Assembly (NCBI RefSeq): GCF_001625195.1
Contig: NC_054389.1
Coordinates: forward strand, 9,792,520-9,856,519
DNA: 64,000 bases
Direction of reading: 5' to 3'
From: Drechmeria coniospora
Lineage: Eukaryota > Ascomycota > Sordariomycetes > Hypocreales > Ophiocordycipitaceae
The notes under the pieces are model-generated. The model was not told the origin of the DNA and did no database searches. It saw nothing but the letters and a program-made list of their open reading frames with translations. Below, piece by piece: positions 11,246 to 23,295 of the stretch; positions within the stretch are counted from its first letter, which is position 1; each line of letters opens with the position of its first letter. Position numbers and translations under genes: made by a program.

Positions 11246-12122
11246 AGAGCGTGAACCCGTGATCTGGCGAGCACATGATCTGCGAGGTACGTCTGGTCTA
11301 TGCAACTCCTTACCCTCCGTACCACTTCACGATGCGCCCTACCGCCGTCGCCGTCCTTTTTGACTCTGCCGACGGCGCGTCATGCATTCTGCGACATGGT
11401 GCAAAAAAATATCTCAAACGGCAATGGCAATGGCAGCGCCAACGCCAACGACGGCGGCATCCGTCCCCCGACGACGCCGCAAGCAGATGCTCTCGCGATG
11501 CACGCCCTGCGTGTGCAATCTCTTCGTCAAGATGCATCCATCACTGCACTTCGCGCCCAAGGCAGCCATCGTATCGTCTCGTGTGCGCGCGCATCATTCG
11601 ATGAACGCGTCACGACTTCGCGACCATGACTGCCTGGCTGCTTCAGTCCCCAGTTGGGACTGCATTCATCATGAATGACGCTGCCGTGCCGCCCTCCCCC
11701 TTTCACCTCCGGCCGTCTCGTCTGTTCAGCGTCAAGCGAGTGCTTCCCCTGCTTCTGCCGGGCCGAGAACAAAGATGCGGCAGCTCCTGGCGGCGGCAGC
11801 CTTCTTGCTGCCCTCGTTTCATCATGCCTGTAGCGGAGGCCCGCCATGGCTACCATGATGACGTCCAGCGACCTCTCGCATGGCCAGAGCGTGGCCGGCA
11901 TGGGCCGTGTATAGCCCGTGTCCTCTTGCGGCGGGCTGCTTCGAAACTAACGGACGTTGTCTCTAGCTTCCGTAGCAGCACATTCGCAACCTACTGGCCG
12001 CGCGTCTCCCGTCAGCTCCCTGACCAAGCTGAACAATCGGTCCCCACGACTTGGCGCCCGAACCTTGAATTGGTAGCAAACTCAACGGCAACGGTGACAA
12101 CCCGTTCATCTCTTCAGAAACC

Positions 12123-13174
12123 ATGTCTGAGTCTGTTGCCATCGAGCAGCCCGACCTCTCCAGTCTCACTGGGTCGCCGGGGCAGAAGCGGAAGCGAAAC
12201 GAGGACAGCCCGGACGCGCTTCGTGCGAAGCGGACTGCCCCTCCGGCCGCCATGACCGTTGACACGGCCGCCTTCATCGAGAGCGCCATTGAAGCGACGC
12301 AGGCTGCGGCTGTAAGTGGCGTGAATGTCGCCGACTTCAATGCACTGCAACGGGCCGCCGCCGCCGACCACTCCGAGCCGACAGACACGTCCAGCGCGAC
12401 GACCACGGCTCAGGCAGCGCTTGGCATGTACCCAACACTTCACGTGCCACCGTCCACCGAGGAGCAGTTCGCCGCCCAGGTGGTGGCGGAAACCGAGCAT
12501 CATGAGCATGAGCATGAGCACGAACACGAGCATGAGCACGAGCATGGCCATGGTCATGATCATGACAACACATTCAATCCGGACATGGCGGTGCCGGATG
12601 GCATGCTGTCGGAAACGGCCGACGCGCCCCCGAACCAGCAACAGCCGCCTCCGGCCCCCGGACCCAACGGGGTGCAAGCGCAGGGCCACCGGTTCGTCAG
12701 CTCGACCGGCACGCCAGCCGCGAAGCCTAGCGTCGGATCCGAAGAGTGGCATAAGATGCGAAAAGACAACCACAAAGAAGGTGAGGACAGTCGAACGGGG
12801 AGTGAAGAAGCACATGAGCTGATGATGTAACCTGCCTGACAGTGGAGCGACGGCGACGTGAGACGATCAACGAGGGCATCAACGAACTCGCTAAAATCGT
12901 GCCGGGATGCGAGAAGAACAAGGGGTCGATCTTGCAGCGTGCTGTGAGCTTCATCCAGCAGCTGAAGGAGAACGAGCAGCAGAACATTGAGAAGTGGACT
13001 CTGGAGAAGCTGCTTACGGAGCAGGCCATCACCGAGCTCAGCGCCTCAAACGACAAGCTCAAGGCGGAATGTGAGCGTCTCTACCGAGAGCTGGAGACGT
13101 GGAAGCGGGTCGCCCAAAACGCCGGCCTTGAGCCTCCCCAACCAAAGGAGGAGCCGGGTGCGGCGCCGAGCTAG
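12123..13174 (+). CDS. CBF1: bHLH transcription factor of the Cbf1 family
   Basis: Two exons (12123-12780, 12843-13174) with a 62-nt phase-1 intron (GTGAGG...CTGACAG) encode 329 aa. The intron interrupts the basic region; joining gives NHKEVERRRR with the His217, Glu221 and Arg225 spacing that contacts CACGTG. The helix-loop-helix follows (INEGINELAKIVP, then SILQRAVSFIQQL) and continues into a leucine-rich coiled coil (residues about 260-310) for dimerisation. A KRKRNED stretch near residue 22 could be a nuclear signal. Residues about 124-148 are an alternating His/Glu and His/Gly tract coded by a GAGCAT/GAGCAC hexamer repeat. In yeasts Cbf1 controls sulfur amino-acid genes and binds centromere element CDEI; in filamentous fungi the transcriptional role is more likely. 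Confidence 0.93.
12494..12570 (+). repeat. GAGCAT/GAGCAC hexamer repeat coding a His-rich tract
   Basis: About ten hexamers coding Glu-His, then Gly-His and Asp-His, inside CBF1 exon 1. His-rich tracts can bind metal ions or vary in length between strains; no role is shown by the sequence. Confidence 0.85.
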
Positions 13175-15205
13175 AGAGCGGCCCGAAAATTCATGGCCTG
13201 TCAACGGCCAGCGAAGATTTCTCAGCCATGACGCTGGCCACATCGAACCGCCGATGTGAAATGGCAAGCGAAGCATCCATCTCGTCTGAGGATGGCGAAT
13301 CCGGAGAGAAGCTGGCAAGGGGACTGTGGCGCACTGTTTCGTCACGCTGATTTACGCAACGTTCCGACGAGGCACGACTTCTTCCCTTTTTTGTCCGCCT
13401 CCAACGCATCGGCCGGATGGTTCATGTGTCTTTTTTTTGTTTTGTTTGTTGCATCGACATGAGGACTCACCATAATCAGCCATGCATGTACGTACCGGCT
13501 TGTGGCAGGCAGGGGGTTGCTAGATCGGAGGCTGGTGTTGTGGTCTGTTACGCCGGTGAGGCCGCACATGGCGCTTCCCGGATACCTTTTTCATGGTTCA
13601 ATTTTGTTTTGGCAGCTTGGCGTTGGGACGGATGCTTGATGGCTGGCCAGCTGAACGAGTACGAACATGGATCGATGCTGGGACGGAAGGGCCGACGCGG
13701 CCTGGCCGGGTACCGGATCGGTCGACGTTCCGTGGACAATTCAATTGGGAGGCCTTGATTGAATGACAGTTCGATAATTGGATTGATTGGCAATACTTGA
13801 TTCTGCGGAATATTGACGAACTCTTGATGGATTGTCATGGGTACTCGCAGCGGAATGTGCTCGTAATGGATCGTCATGGACGGCAGTGTCTGGTCCGTTC
13901 TCCCTGTAGGGCAGAAAGAAGTCAGGAAGAAGTCATAATGTCGTCTCCATATTCGGCGTCCGGGGTAACGCGGCCGTGCCAGATTCATGACCTGAAAGCT
14001 TCATATGATCGGTAAGATGCAACATCTACGACGTGGCGAGTGTTTGAGGAGTGGCAATCACCTGGTAGGTCGCAACTTCCGCGTGAATTGTTATTTTTAG
14101 TTCATATCCATGTACAGAAGGTGCAACTTCCACATTTCCCCTTTGCTCCTGCCCTCTTGCCCTTTTTCTTCCCTGGCACTTTCCTGCGCTGTTCGGAGCC
14201 TATACACCTTGCATCAATGATGACGCGGCCCTCCACGGCCTTGACCTCCCTGTGCCCTCGGCGACTGCAACATTTTAGTGGGAATGGCAGCATGTCGCTG
14301 GCTAGACGGAAACACCAGTATCCGGAGTATCCCTTCATCACACCGTCGGTCGTAGGGAATAGGCTCGAAATCGATTCAATCAATCACAGCATGCTGTGTT
14401 TACATGTGCTCGTCATTCCCGTACAAGTCGGACGTACTCCACCAAATCTGCAACCGTACAAGGACGACAAATGACGCCCGAAGAATGGCATAGACAATTC
14501 GGCACGTTGAACGGCGAAGACGGCTTGACCAAAGGACACCAGCTCATAGCCGGTCAGGCATGGAGAATGCGAGCGAGGGCGGACGTGAGGGTCTTCATTG
14601 TCTGGCTGCAGAACATTTAAAGGAACAAAAAGGTGCGGCAAGTAAACAGTACCGCCTCGCTGTTTCGTGTATACCAACGTGAACATGTTGGGCATTGACA
14701 TCCGCCGAAGCGTGAAAGACTTTTCTTTTCGCACGATACCCCCCCAAGGCAACTTCGAGTAACTCCAAAAAATACTGTCCCGTTCCGCCAAGTATTCCTT
14801 CTAGAAAGAGATGCGCAACAAAGTGCTGTGGGAGTAGGTAGACAAGAAACTGGAGGGAGGCAGACCAAGCAAAATCAAGTTCACCGTCCAAGCTCATCAT
14901 TATCGTCAGAAAGGGTATGTATTGAGGACCATCGCTGAAAGATGTCAAATATAGCGTACTGGCCCAGTTCAAAAGTGCAAAACTGAAGGCTGCACCGATG
15001 CGGAGTCGCTGTGGCATGAAGAAGATCAAGAGCAAAATTATTCCGTCCATGGATCGCCAGAATGTTTCTTAGTCATGGCGGGCGCGAGGCGAGCCGTGGT
15101 TGAAACTGGGTCGCCTTGCCCGGTGCGCGGCAGATGCTGCAATGAGAGAGCGGGTGCCACGGTCCGAGGATATGATGCAAGCTCCAAGTCGCCGCGGTTG
15201 ATTGC
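13175..15205. other. Convergent intergenic region (CBF1 / DUF2841 gene)
   Basis: Presumed 3' untranslated DNA of both neighbours from 13175 and up to 15205. A hydrophobic minus-strand frame at 14595-15050 is listed separately. Tandem TTGAT-like words lie near 13740-13830. No further gene is recognised. Confidence 0.5.
14595..15050 (-). other. Hydrophobic open frame, possible membrane-protein gene or remnant
   Basis: A 151-codon frame from an ATG at 15050. The first 100 residues contain three hydrophobic stretches (GIILLLIFFMPQ, AAFSFALLNWASTLYL, LQFLVYLLPQHFVAHLF) that could be membrane helices; the rest is Ala/His-rich without recognisable motifs. Codon use is more A/T-ending than in adjacent genes, which fits a decayed or foreign gene or chance. 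I do not recognise a family. Confidence 0.22.
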
Positions 15206-17316
15206 CTAGACCGAGCTCCTGGGAACGCCGTCGACGACTTGACTCATGACTCGCAGGTCCCCGCGGCCATCGCCGGGCACGTAGTACCCCGGTTGCTGGT
15301 TGACTGGCGTCGTTTGCAGGTCGGCGGCCCGAAACATGGCGTTTCCGTTGCCGGCATATTCCGGGCGCGAGGAGCCGTCAAAGGACCCGCCGATGAACGG
15401 CTGTCCGGCGCTCATCTGCACCGTCTGGTTGACGAATGCAGGTTGCTGGGGGGTCGTCTGCTGGGCCGCGTAGGCGTACATGGGCGATGCGGTCGAGCCC
15501 GTCGATCCTTGCTGCCACTGCTGAGAATACAGGTTGCCGCCCCCGGGGCTGGCGTACTCGCTGAAGACGGATGGCCGCCTGCTGCTGTCGTGCGGGCTTG
15601 CGACCAGGTCGATGGTGAGGGAGCCCCCCGCCGAGTTCACGGCTCCCTGGTCGTTGACCGGAATGCCGCCGTTCTCCACAAACGAATGCTGCTGGGGTCC
15701 GAGGTCGGTATGTATCATCGGGGGGTGGAACGGCGGGCCCCGGACGGGTAGGTCGCCCATGAAAGGGGGAGGGCCGCCGTGCAAGCCGTGACCGTTGACG
15801 GCAGCCGTCGCCGAGGGTTGCGTCATGGAGTGGGCGGCGCTGGGTTTGGTCCGCTGCACGTCGTGGTCGTCCTCCTCCTTGATGTGGAACGAGCCATCAT
15901 CGTTGTCGGAGGCGTAACTCTCGGGCATCTTGTCCTCGGCCATGACGTACACCTCGGTCGAGTCATCTTGCGCTTGTTAGACCAGGGAAGCCTCGGCAAC
16001 AGTGACGTGTCCGGCGCGGGCTGCGACGTACCGATTTCTTCATTCTTGAAACGCTCCTCCTGGCGGGCCATTTTGAAAATCTCATTCAGGTACGGTCGCT
16101 TCTTCGCGTTCGATTCATTGTCCATGAAGAAGGCCGACAGGGCCTCGTTGGTCGTCTCCTCGAGCTTCTTGACGTTGAGGCCCAGCTTCTGGATGTCGGG
16201 ATGCTGCTTGCCATTCGGCTCCACGACGAGCCTCAGGATGTGAGCGAGGAGGTGGACACGTTCTGGCGAGGGCATTAGCAGACAGGGGACGAAAGCGGAG
16301 CGAGCGGCCGAGGACTTGCCTCGCTTGTACAGGTGGTCAGGCTCCTTGTGCCTGACCTTGTCATCCTTGGTCGGACCCCATGGCTTCGGCCACCACTCTG
16401 GTGCCTTTTCATCGCTTCCCGTGTAGGGGTGAGTGGACTGCTTCTTGGGCTCGACGGCCTTGACCCAGGCCTTGGCGATCAGCTTGCAGGCTGTTTGCTG
16501 GCAATTCTTGAAGCGCTGCTCGTAAAAGGCCCAGACCGCGTCGCCGTCGCCGACCTTGATGCCTCTCCGCGAGGCCACCGTCATGGGAACGTCATCCTCG
16601 TCATTGGCCGCGTGGCGAGCCCTGGGCCGCTTTCTCGTCTGCCGCGCGGGACTGCCCCAGTCATCGAAGACGGTGCCCCGTCGGCGGTCGGCAGCTCGAA
16701 CTCGGCCGAGGGATCCCGACCGGGTGTAGACGGGATCTTCGAAGCCAAAGCCGTCGTCCAGCATGGGGTCGGCACCTGAGGTTGAGCCGGTCAGGCTTGG
16801 CAGCGCGGAGCGTGGGTGGGAAGAGCGGCGACGAACCTGATTCAATCTTGCGCATCACCTGCTGGAACTTGGTCGCGTCGAAAAATTGGCGGATGGCATT
16901 ATCGTGCAGCTTCTGACCCGGGCTGAAGAAGGTCATGGGCAGTCCGTCCTCGGTGACGGCGGCGACGAAGTACTGCTTGGCGGCGATGCCGCAGTGCGAT
17001 CGCAAAGCCTCGTCGATTTGCTGCTCGCGGATGCGGGTCTCGTCAGCCTCGCCGCATCAGCGGACTCGTCGGGACGGCAGGCGGAACTCACCATCGGCGG
17101 CGCCCTGCGATGCAGATCGTAGGGGTCCGGGAAGCGACCGCCTTCGTTTCCCTCGACGGGGTACCGATCCGGCGGAAAGGAGTCGTGCCGGGGAAGCGCG
17201 TCCTGGCCGTATCGATCATGATGAAACGATGGATGGCGGCCGGCGGGAGTATAGCACTGTTGCTGCGGGAACGACTGATGGCGTGAGAACGAGTCTCGCG
17301 GCCAGTCTCGAACCAT
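15206..17316 (-). CDS. Protein with YDR124W-like helical bundle domain (DUF2841)
   Basis: Five exons (17316-17092, 17038-16837, 16775-16320, 16262-16032, 15966-15206) encode 624 aa. The conserved domain, roughly residues 215-370, shows the block I associate with PF11001: WAFYEQRF, CKLIAKAWVK, THPYTGSDEKAPEWWPKPWG, ERVHLLAHIL and KKRPYLNEIFK. The ends are probably disordered: a Pro/Ser/Arg-rich N-terminus and a Gln/Gly/Pro-rich tail. The molecular function is unknown. A relative is named for the subtelomeric hrmA-associated cluster of Aspergillus fumigatus; no such cluster is visible here. Introns 2 and 4 use GTTCGT and GTACGT. Intron 3 (16319-16263) is a GC-AG intron of 57 nt without stops, so retention would add 19 residues. 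The intron 1 acceptor is ambiguous (GCGAG or ACGAG, six nt apart). The open frame runs upstream from a GTG at 17325; the first ATG is 17316. Confidence 0.85.
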
Positions 17317-17751
17317 GGCTGGCACTGATTCGTCAGGTGGAGAAGTCCGACGGACCGGGGAGAGGGTCGATGAAGTCGGATGGTGTCGGGGGTTGGCTCC
17401 GGCTCGACGTTGGAAGGTTGAACACGCGACGTATCAATCTTATGCTCCCGAGCGGCGCGGAGCGAGCGGGTATGCCGTGGACGACGCACTCACTGCCTTG
17501 CCTATAAGCTGCCGAACCTTTACGTTTCGCGGGCCGTTGTGGCCGGGTCGCATCGACCTGCTTCCTTACCTAGCTGGGATGGCGAATGGACGGCCGGCAG
17601 GCAGGCAGTACGCTTGCTGGTGGTTGCGGTTGTCGGGCGTTGGCCAAGGTCGTCCCGGGTCGTCCGTGGCGGCGGATGCCGTCGCACAAGAAGGCTGGAT
17701 GATTCGTCGCAAAAACAGGTTAGCCTACTGCATGTCGTGTGAGGCGGCGTA

Positions 17752-17833
17752 CGATGCTGATGCTGATGCTCGATGCTTGATGCTCGACGCTCGATGCTGA
17801 TGCCGGTGCTGATGCCGGTGCTGATGCTGATGC
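17752..17833. repeat. GATGCTGATGC-type minisatellite
   Basis: Degenerate copies of GATGCT/GATGCC/GGTGCT alternate for about 80 bases, upstream of the DUF2841 gene. Confidence 0.8.
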
Positions 17834-18249
17834 AGGGAGGTGGGCGTCGTGGGACAAAGAATTATTATATCACCAGGCTCGCTTGTTGCCGGAAAGGGAA
17901 GAGAGAAATGGCGTGTGAGGCTGAGGTTGAGAATGCCGAATGGAGGCGAGCGCATGAATGAGAAGCAGTGACACCAGTTGACTGGACTTTTTCTTTCTTT
18001 TTTTTTCGTTTGCTTTTGCCTTTGCCGAGACCGTGATCGGGTCGTTCGTTGCCTAGGACGCCGTGGGGGGTGACGCGATTCAATGGCAGGCAAGAGGAGG
18101 GGGACGGCGGACGGCGGATGACGCTTGCAGAGGTCCGATCGGATGGTCTTGGTACGCAATGTCGGCCAGATTCATCTGGTGTTCATCCGGTGCCGCTGCC
18201 ACCTCCAAGAAAACCCTTCCGGACGCAGCAATGGTTTGGTGTAGATCGA

Positions 18250-18441
18250 CGCAGCTTGGCGCAGCTTGGTGTTGCGGCCTGGTGTGGTAGCTTGGTGGTG
18301 TAGCTTGATGGTGTAGCTTGGAGGTGAAGCTTGGAGGTGAAGCTTGATGGTGTAGCTTGGGTGGTGTAGCTTGCTTGGTGTTGTAGCTTGGTGTAGCTTG
18401 CTGCGGCTTGGGGGAGCTTGGTGCAGCTTTGGTGCGGCGTC
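18250..18441. repeat. AGCTTG-core minisatellite
   Basis: About fourteen imperfect units of 10-15 bases with the shared core AGCTTGG (GTGTAGCTTGGTG and variants). The minus-strand translation is a low-complexity Lys-Leu-His repeat and is not taken as a protein. Confidence 0.85.
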
Positions 18442-18976
18442 GGTTCGCTGTCGGCTCAACTGATGCTGACAGCTCTCGAGAAGCGGTCCGATTTCGAGAT
18501 GCTCCCGCGCATCAGTCAGTCAGGGTAAGGCTTCCGGCGGTGAGAGCGCAACGAAATGTGTGCGTTCGGAGCGACTCTCCGCGGTGTGCGTGGCTCGTCT
18601 CGGAGCGGCCAGCTGGAGGTTGACGAACAGGACGAGCTCGGAAGCTAGCTACGGGGTCGTGAGAGTCCGACGCACGACGGACGATGCGAGGGAGGGGGGT
18701 CCCGTCCGAGGAGCAGGTACGAACGAATAAATCAAGTAAAAATTACTCGGCCGCGGCGGAACGGTTTTGGCTGGCCGAAGGAAGCAAGGAAGGGATGGAT
18801 CCGTGAAAAGCAGGCCGAGGGACGGAGCATAGGCAGGACGAGATACTTGGCCGAAGGGCGGAGACTCGAGGCTGCGGGAGAGGCGACGAGGAGGGGAGGT
18901 ATGGAGAGAAAGGGACGAACGAAGCGTCGAGGCTCGAGGGCGGCGGGGCCGGATGGCGCAAGAAAATCGGGGTGCA

Positions 18977-19075
18977 GGACGGGACAGGACAGGACAGGAC
19001 AGGACAGGACGGAACGGGATAGGATAGGGAAGTGTAAGTAGAAAGGATGGGATGGGATGGGATGGGACAGGACAG
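18977..19075. repeat. GGACA and GGGAT pentanucleotide repeats
   Basis: Several copies of ACAGG (18977-19010) and then GGGAT (19046-19068), separated by degenerate units. The GGGAT part has four GGG runs (19049-19066) with two-base loops and could form a G-quadruplex. Confidence 0.85.
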
Positions 19076-20534
19076 GACGGTTGAACGATTTCGTCCGATT
19101 TGGCCAGTGCAGCGAATGGTGCGGTGCGACGCTGGGCGACGACGTGCAGCGCAGTGCCGTGCAACCAGCTCTGGAGACTGGAGCAGCGGAGGCGAGCTCC
19201 TGGTAGGCAGGGAAGCTCCCCCCCCCCCTCCCCGCACGGGGCCTGGTGGATGCCTGTTTCTCCTCGTCCTCTTCCTTCTCGCCCTGAACTTGTGGGCGTT
19301 TGATCCACTAGGGGTATTGCCGCCACGTTCTGGTGGCAGGCGGCGGGTTTGTACTCGGCCTGCACGTACTGTACAGCAGTTGTACCTGTACCCTTACGCA
19401 GCAGCACACCGTGCACGTACAGTAAGTACTGCATTACCCGTCGTCGTATTTCCTTGCTTCCGGCACACCTCGAAGCACTGTTCATGCATGCACTGCACCG
19501 GCCGTACTGCGTGTGCTCAGGCATGGGTACTCGGTGCTCATGTACATGTACAAGGACGCGTGCAGCACCCAGCACGTACACCAACATTGGATAGGTGATG
19601 CAAGACATTCTCGAGAACAAGCACAATCCTGTTCACGTCGACGTACTGGCAATTAACCTCCAACAGATGCACGACCATTTCACTCGCATGCGCACCCTCG
19701 CAGAATTTGCGTGCGCGGGGGGACAGAAAGCCCGCGTGGAGGAGGGAATGTAGCAGGATGGCATTCAGGTTGTTGCTGGACGTGTCGACGGCCAGGCCCC
19801 CAGGCCTCTTTGCGCACTAGTTTGTAGATGTACCACCTACCTAGTACCGACGGAGCGCGGCGAATGCTGCAGGTGCTCAGGTATTGCCAGGTACCTAGTA
19901 CTAGGTACACAGGCACTTGTGCTGTAGTTGCACGGAGTACTGCACTTGCATGTATCATTGTTCTGTAGCTGTACGGAATACTGCGTCCGTACAGTGGCTG
20001 CGCTCGTAAGTACGGAGTACTGTATTAGAAATTGAGCGAGGTATTGTACGGAGCACGGGGTGCATGTACGGCGTGCTTGCAGTGCATGCGTGTACAACTA
20101 GTACAGGCATACGAACTGGCTGTGCTTGTATGGAAGTACTGCCATGTATACAGGTACGTAAGTACATGTACGAGAGGAAGTACTGTATCAGTAAGTAGAC
20201 TCGCGAGTACTGTACTCCGCAGTACGGAGTACAAGTAAGTACTGTACAGTAGAACAAAGTTCTTGTTGGTGTGCATGTATTCCGTGTACAAGTACCGTGG
20301 TGTTGCTACTTGTTATTGCGGAGTAGGTGTACTGTAAGTATTATTACTGATTTCAATATCTTTCGCGTCGTTGGGCCTGCGTGGCCTAGACATACACCTA
20401 AGTATGTACATGGAATTGCTTGCATGCAGGTGTAGATGTGCAAGCGGGTCTCGTGCATGGAAGTGTACAACTATTACTGAGTACTCCCAAGGAACTCATG
20501 CAGGTATTTCAGGCGTACTCCGAACACATACAAT

Positions 20535-20854
20535 ACTTGTACGAGCACAATACCACAGTGCAAGTGGTGTAGCTACTTGTACGAGCACAATATCACAGTG
20601 CAAGTGGTGTAGCTACTTGTACGAGCACAATACCACAGTGCAAGTGGTGTAGCTACTTGTACGAGCACAATATCACAGTGCAAGTGGTGTAGCTACTTGT
20701 ACGAGCACAATACCACAGTGCAAGTGGTGTAGCTACTTGTACGAGCACAATACCACAGTGCAAGTGGTGTAGCTACTTGTACGAGCACAATATCACAGTG
20801 CAAGTGGTGTAGCTACTTGTACGAGCACAATATCACAGTGCAAGTGGTGTAGCT
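20535..20854. repeat. 40-bp tandem array, eight copies
   Basis: Eight adjoining 40-bp units begin ACTTGTACGAGCACAATA and end GTGGTGTAGCT; a partial ninth (ACTTGTAC) follows. Copies are identical except for one C/T position (ATACCAC or ATATCAC), in the order C,T,C,T,C,C,T,T. There are no spacers, the unit is not a multiple of three, and no open frame explains the array. Confidence 0.95.
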
Positions 20855-21804
20855 ACTTGTACTCGGCAAACCTGCACGTGCGCCGTACTGCAAGTACGGA
20901 CGTTCCGTATGCTCGCTGCAAGTGCTCGTACGTGTGTTCCGACGGCGGGGTGTGCAAGTATCTGCACACCAGCAATATGCGTATTTTCAAGTATAACTCT
21001 GGTACGAAATCCAGGTGGGTAGGTACCAGCAGGTATTGACAAGCCATCCACGTGTACTCGGTACCGTGCAGAGCAGTGTACATGTACGCCTACGCCGTAC
21101 TCTGTACATACCTCGTGCAGGCGTACATGTAGGCGTACGCCGCTGTTGTACGGCGTATTACTGTACAACTGCTTACGTGTGTGTACTGTAATTACTTCAA
21201 GAGTAGGGATGGAGTGAGGTACGGAGTACAAGCATTACTTGTACGGGAAACACTTGTCTTGTACATGTACAGAACACACCTCGCTGTATGATCTCACTGT
21301 GACACAAGTACAAGTACTCTGTACTTGTATGTAGTTTGAACTGCACAAGTGTGCGCCCATGCCTGGAGTGCTTGTGCATGTACCTGTGAGCTTCTGGATC
21401 TCCTAACGGATGCAAGGTTCCCAGCCGAAAGCTACAGCGAGGCTAGCGCATGTACGGCCTACATGTATTGGCAGGGTTCATCACCACCACAGGGCCAATG
21501 GAGTTTTCCAAGAGTGATGGAGGCCAGGATTCCCACGCAGTGCCACCCCTACAGGCAATGAAATGCAAGCCCTCTCATTGCGACCACCCAAGGAGACGAC
21601 GAAAAGCGGCATGGCGGATGCAGTATCCTCAATCTGCAATGTTCGTACGGAGTACAGTATACTTGTGCTTAAGTACTTGCACAGTACTTGAACATGTACT
21701 TGAATGTCCAAAAAAAAAAACCCTAGGCTCGAGAGGCGCTATTATTACAGTGCATGCATTAGTACCTAGTACTCGAGCAGAATTACCTACTAGGTAGTAC
21801 AGTA

Positions 21805-21820
21805 TACGGAGTACTCCGTA
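21805..21820. repeat. 16-bp perfect palindrome TACGGAGTACTCCGTA
   Basis: Two TACGGAGTA words in head-to-head overlap form a perfect self-complementary 16-mer. Confidence 0.95.
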
Positions 21821-23295
21821 GAGCGCATGCACTTTTCCTTGGGGGCAAGTGCCGGAAGTGTGAGCAGAGAGGCGCGAGAGATGCACGCACATGTGCCCCT
21901 ACAGTGTCAAGAACAGTGGACGCGCCTTGCGATTCAAATCCTACTCGTCCATGTCATTGTCAACTGTGCCACGATAGAGCTAGCCGTTGAGGCCGACAAC
22001 CCACTGCACAAGTAGGTACCTAGTACTCGGTACTCCGTACCTTGGTTGGCATAGAGCAAGCATAACTCCGCACAGCCAAGGGTGCTATTACTTGCAGTAC
22101 AGTCCTGTACTGTACCTCAAGTACAAAACACTCATCCCCGTACTCCGTACATTGTTGGGAGCAAGAGTGCAACTACGGTAAGTACATGCACGGTAATTAC
22201 ACCTTTCCAGGACGAAGCGTATTCGGCACGCACACTACTGGCACGTGGTAAACCGTCGCTGGTAGGGAGGGGGGCCTCGAAGACGGGAGAGTCCCTGGTG
22301 CCTATTCAATCATTACTTCAACAAAAATGCGCATGTACTTGGCATTACTGGTGCAATACTATTGTCAGTAGTGTGGCCGCTGAGGCGCCACGTATGAAGA
22401 TGCATTGCTCCCCAGTGCCGCGTTCATCAGTCTGCGCATGCTAGGTGTATGTACGTGCCGCAATACTCGCGTGCGGCAGCTTTCCAGCATGTCTCTCGCT
22501 GTCATGCATGGCCTTGCGTGCACGTACCGGTGCAGGTATTAATTCCAAGCAGGCGTCGTTCTTGACCGTCGAGATGCGTGTGCGAGTGCTGGCGGGCAAG
22601 TAGTGGTACAAGTACGGTAAATACACGCACCAGCTCGTTCTGCTCCGCCGCATTCGCTAATTAGCACTTGCAGTGGGATCTCACCAAAGGCCAAAAAAGG
22701 TGATCGGTGATGGGCTGTCGAGCCTACTTGGTACGTGACGGCACGTCGTGCCTTTGCTGTATTATTTGTACTGTAATACCTACCGAGAGGGTCCCCATAT
22801 CTTCCCCACGACGACGCCGTTGCACGAGTAGCGCGGCGGACTTGGGAGGGTCGAGGCTCGGGCATCGGGGTAATGCCACTGCCATTACCCATGTGCTACG
22901 CGACGTGTACAGCAATCAAGTACTTACTGTATACTGTATGCACATGGAAGCAAGCAAGCTCACTCCGGGAGGTCCATTGCCTCCCAAAGGCGCACGCGCA
23001 AATTGCTCAACCGTCTGAAGTGGCAATGTGCACCGCCGGATCCTCGCCGCCCCTGACAATGGCAAGATGCTGCACATGCGTACTTGGCGGACCTAAATCG
23101 CGCGAGCTCCTCCGTCGATTGTTCATTCCTTTATTCATTTGTATCGTGGCAGGCGGCGAGCACGGACAGATCAACGAGATGCCGTCGTGTCGCCGAAGAA
23201 TCCACCTTGGGTACATGGCACCTGCAAGTACAGTACATGTGCGTGTGCTTTACGAACAAGATGAGCACAAGCGTACGAGTAATTCTTACTCATAG

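Larger units (their letters stand above)
8270..12122. other. Long divergent intergenic region (GID9 / CBF1)
   Basis: About 3.85 kb. GTAC-type words cluster at 8560-8600, 8850-8930 and especially 10400-10650 (TACGGAGTA and AAGTACTTACTTAAG forms). Two minus-strand stretches with coding-like codon use (about 9328-9760 and 10116-10230) are listed separately. From 10720 to 11230 the DNA is C/T-rich with two CACGTG boxes and is probably the CBF1 promoter; 11270-12122 has several ATGs and is probably its leader. No other gene is supported. Confidence 0.5.

Noticed and set aside
18649..19626. 325-codon minus-strand frame in the gene-poor region
   Set aside because: Ser/Pro/Cys low-complexity translation across pentanucleotide repeats; no start context or similarity.
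20535..20854. 40-bp array as a CRISPR
   Set aside because: The repeats abut with no spacers and the genome is eukaryotic.
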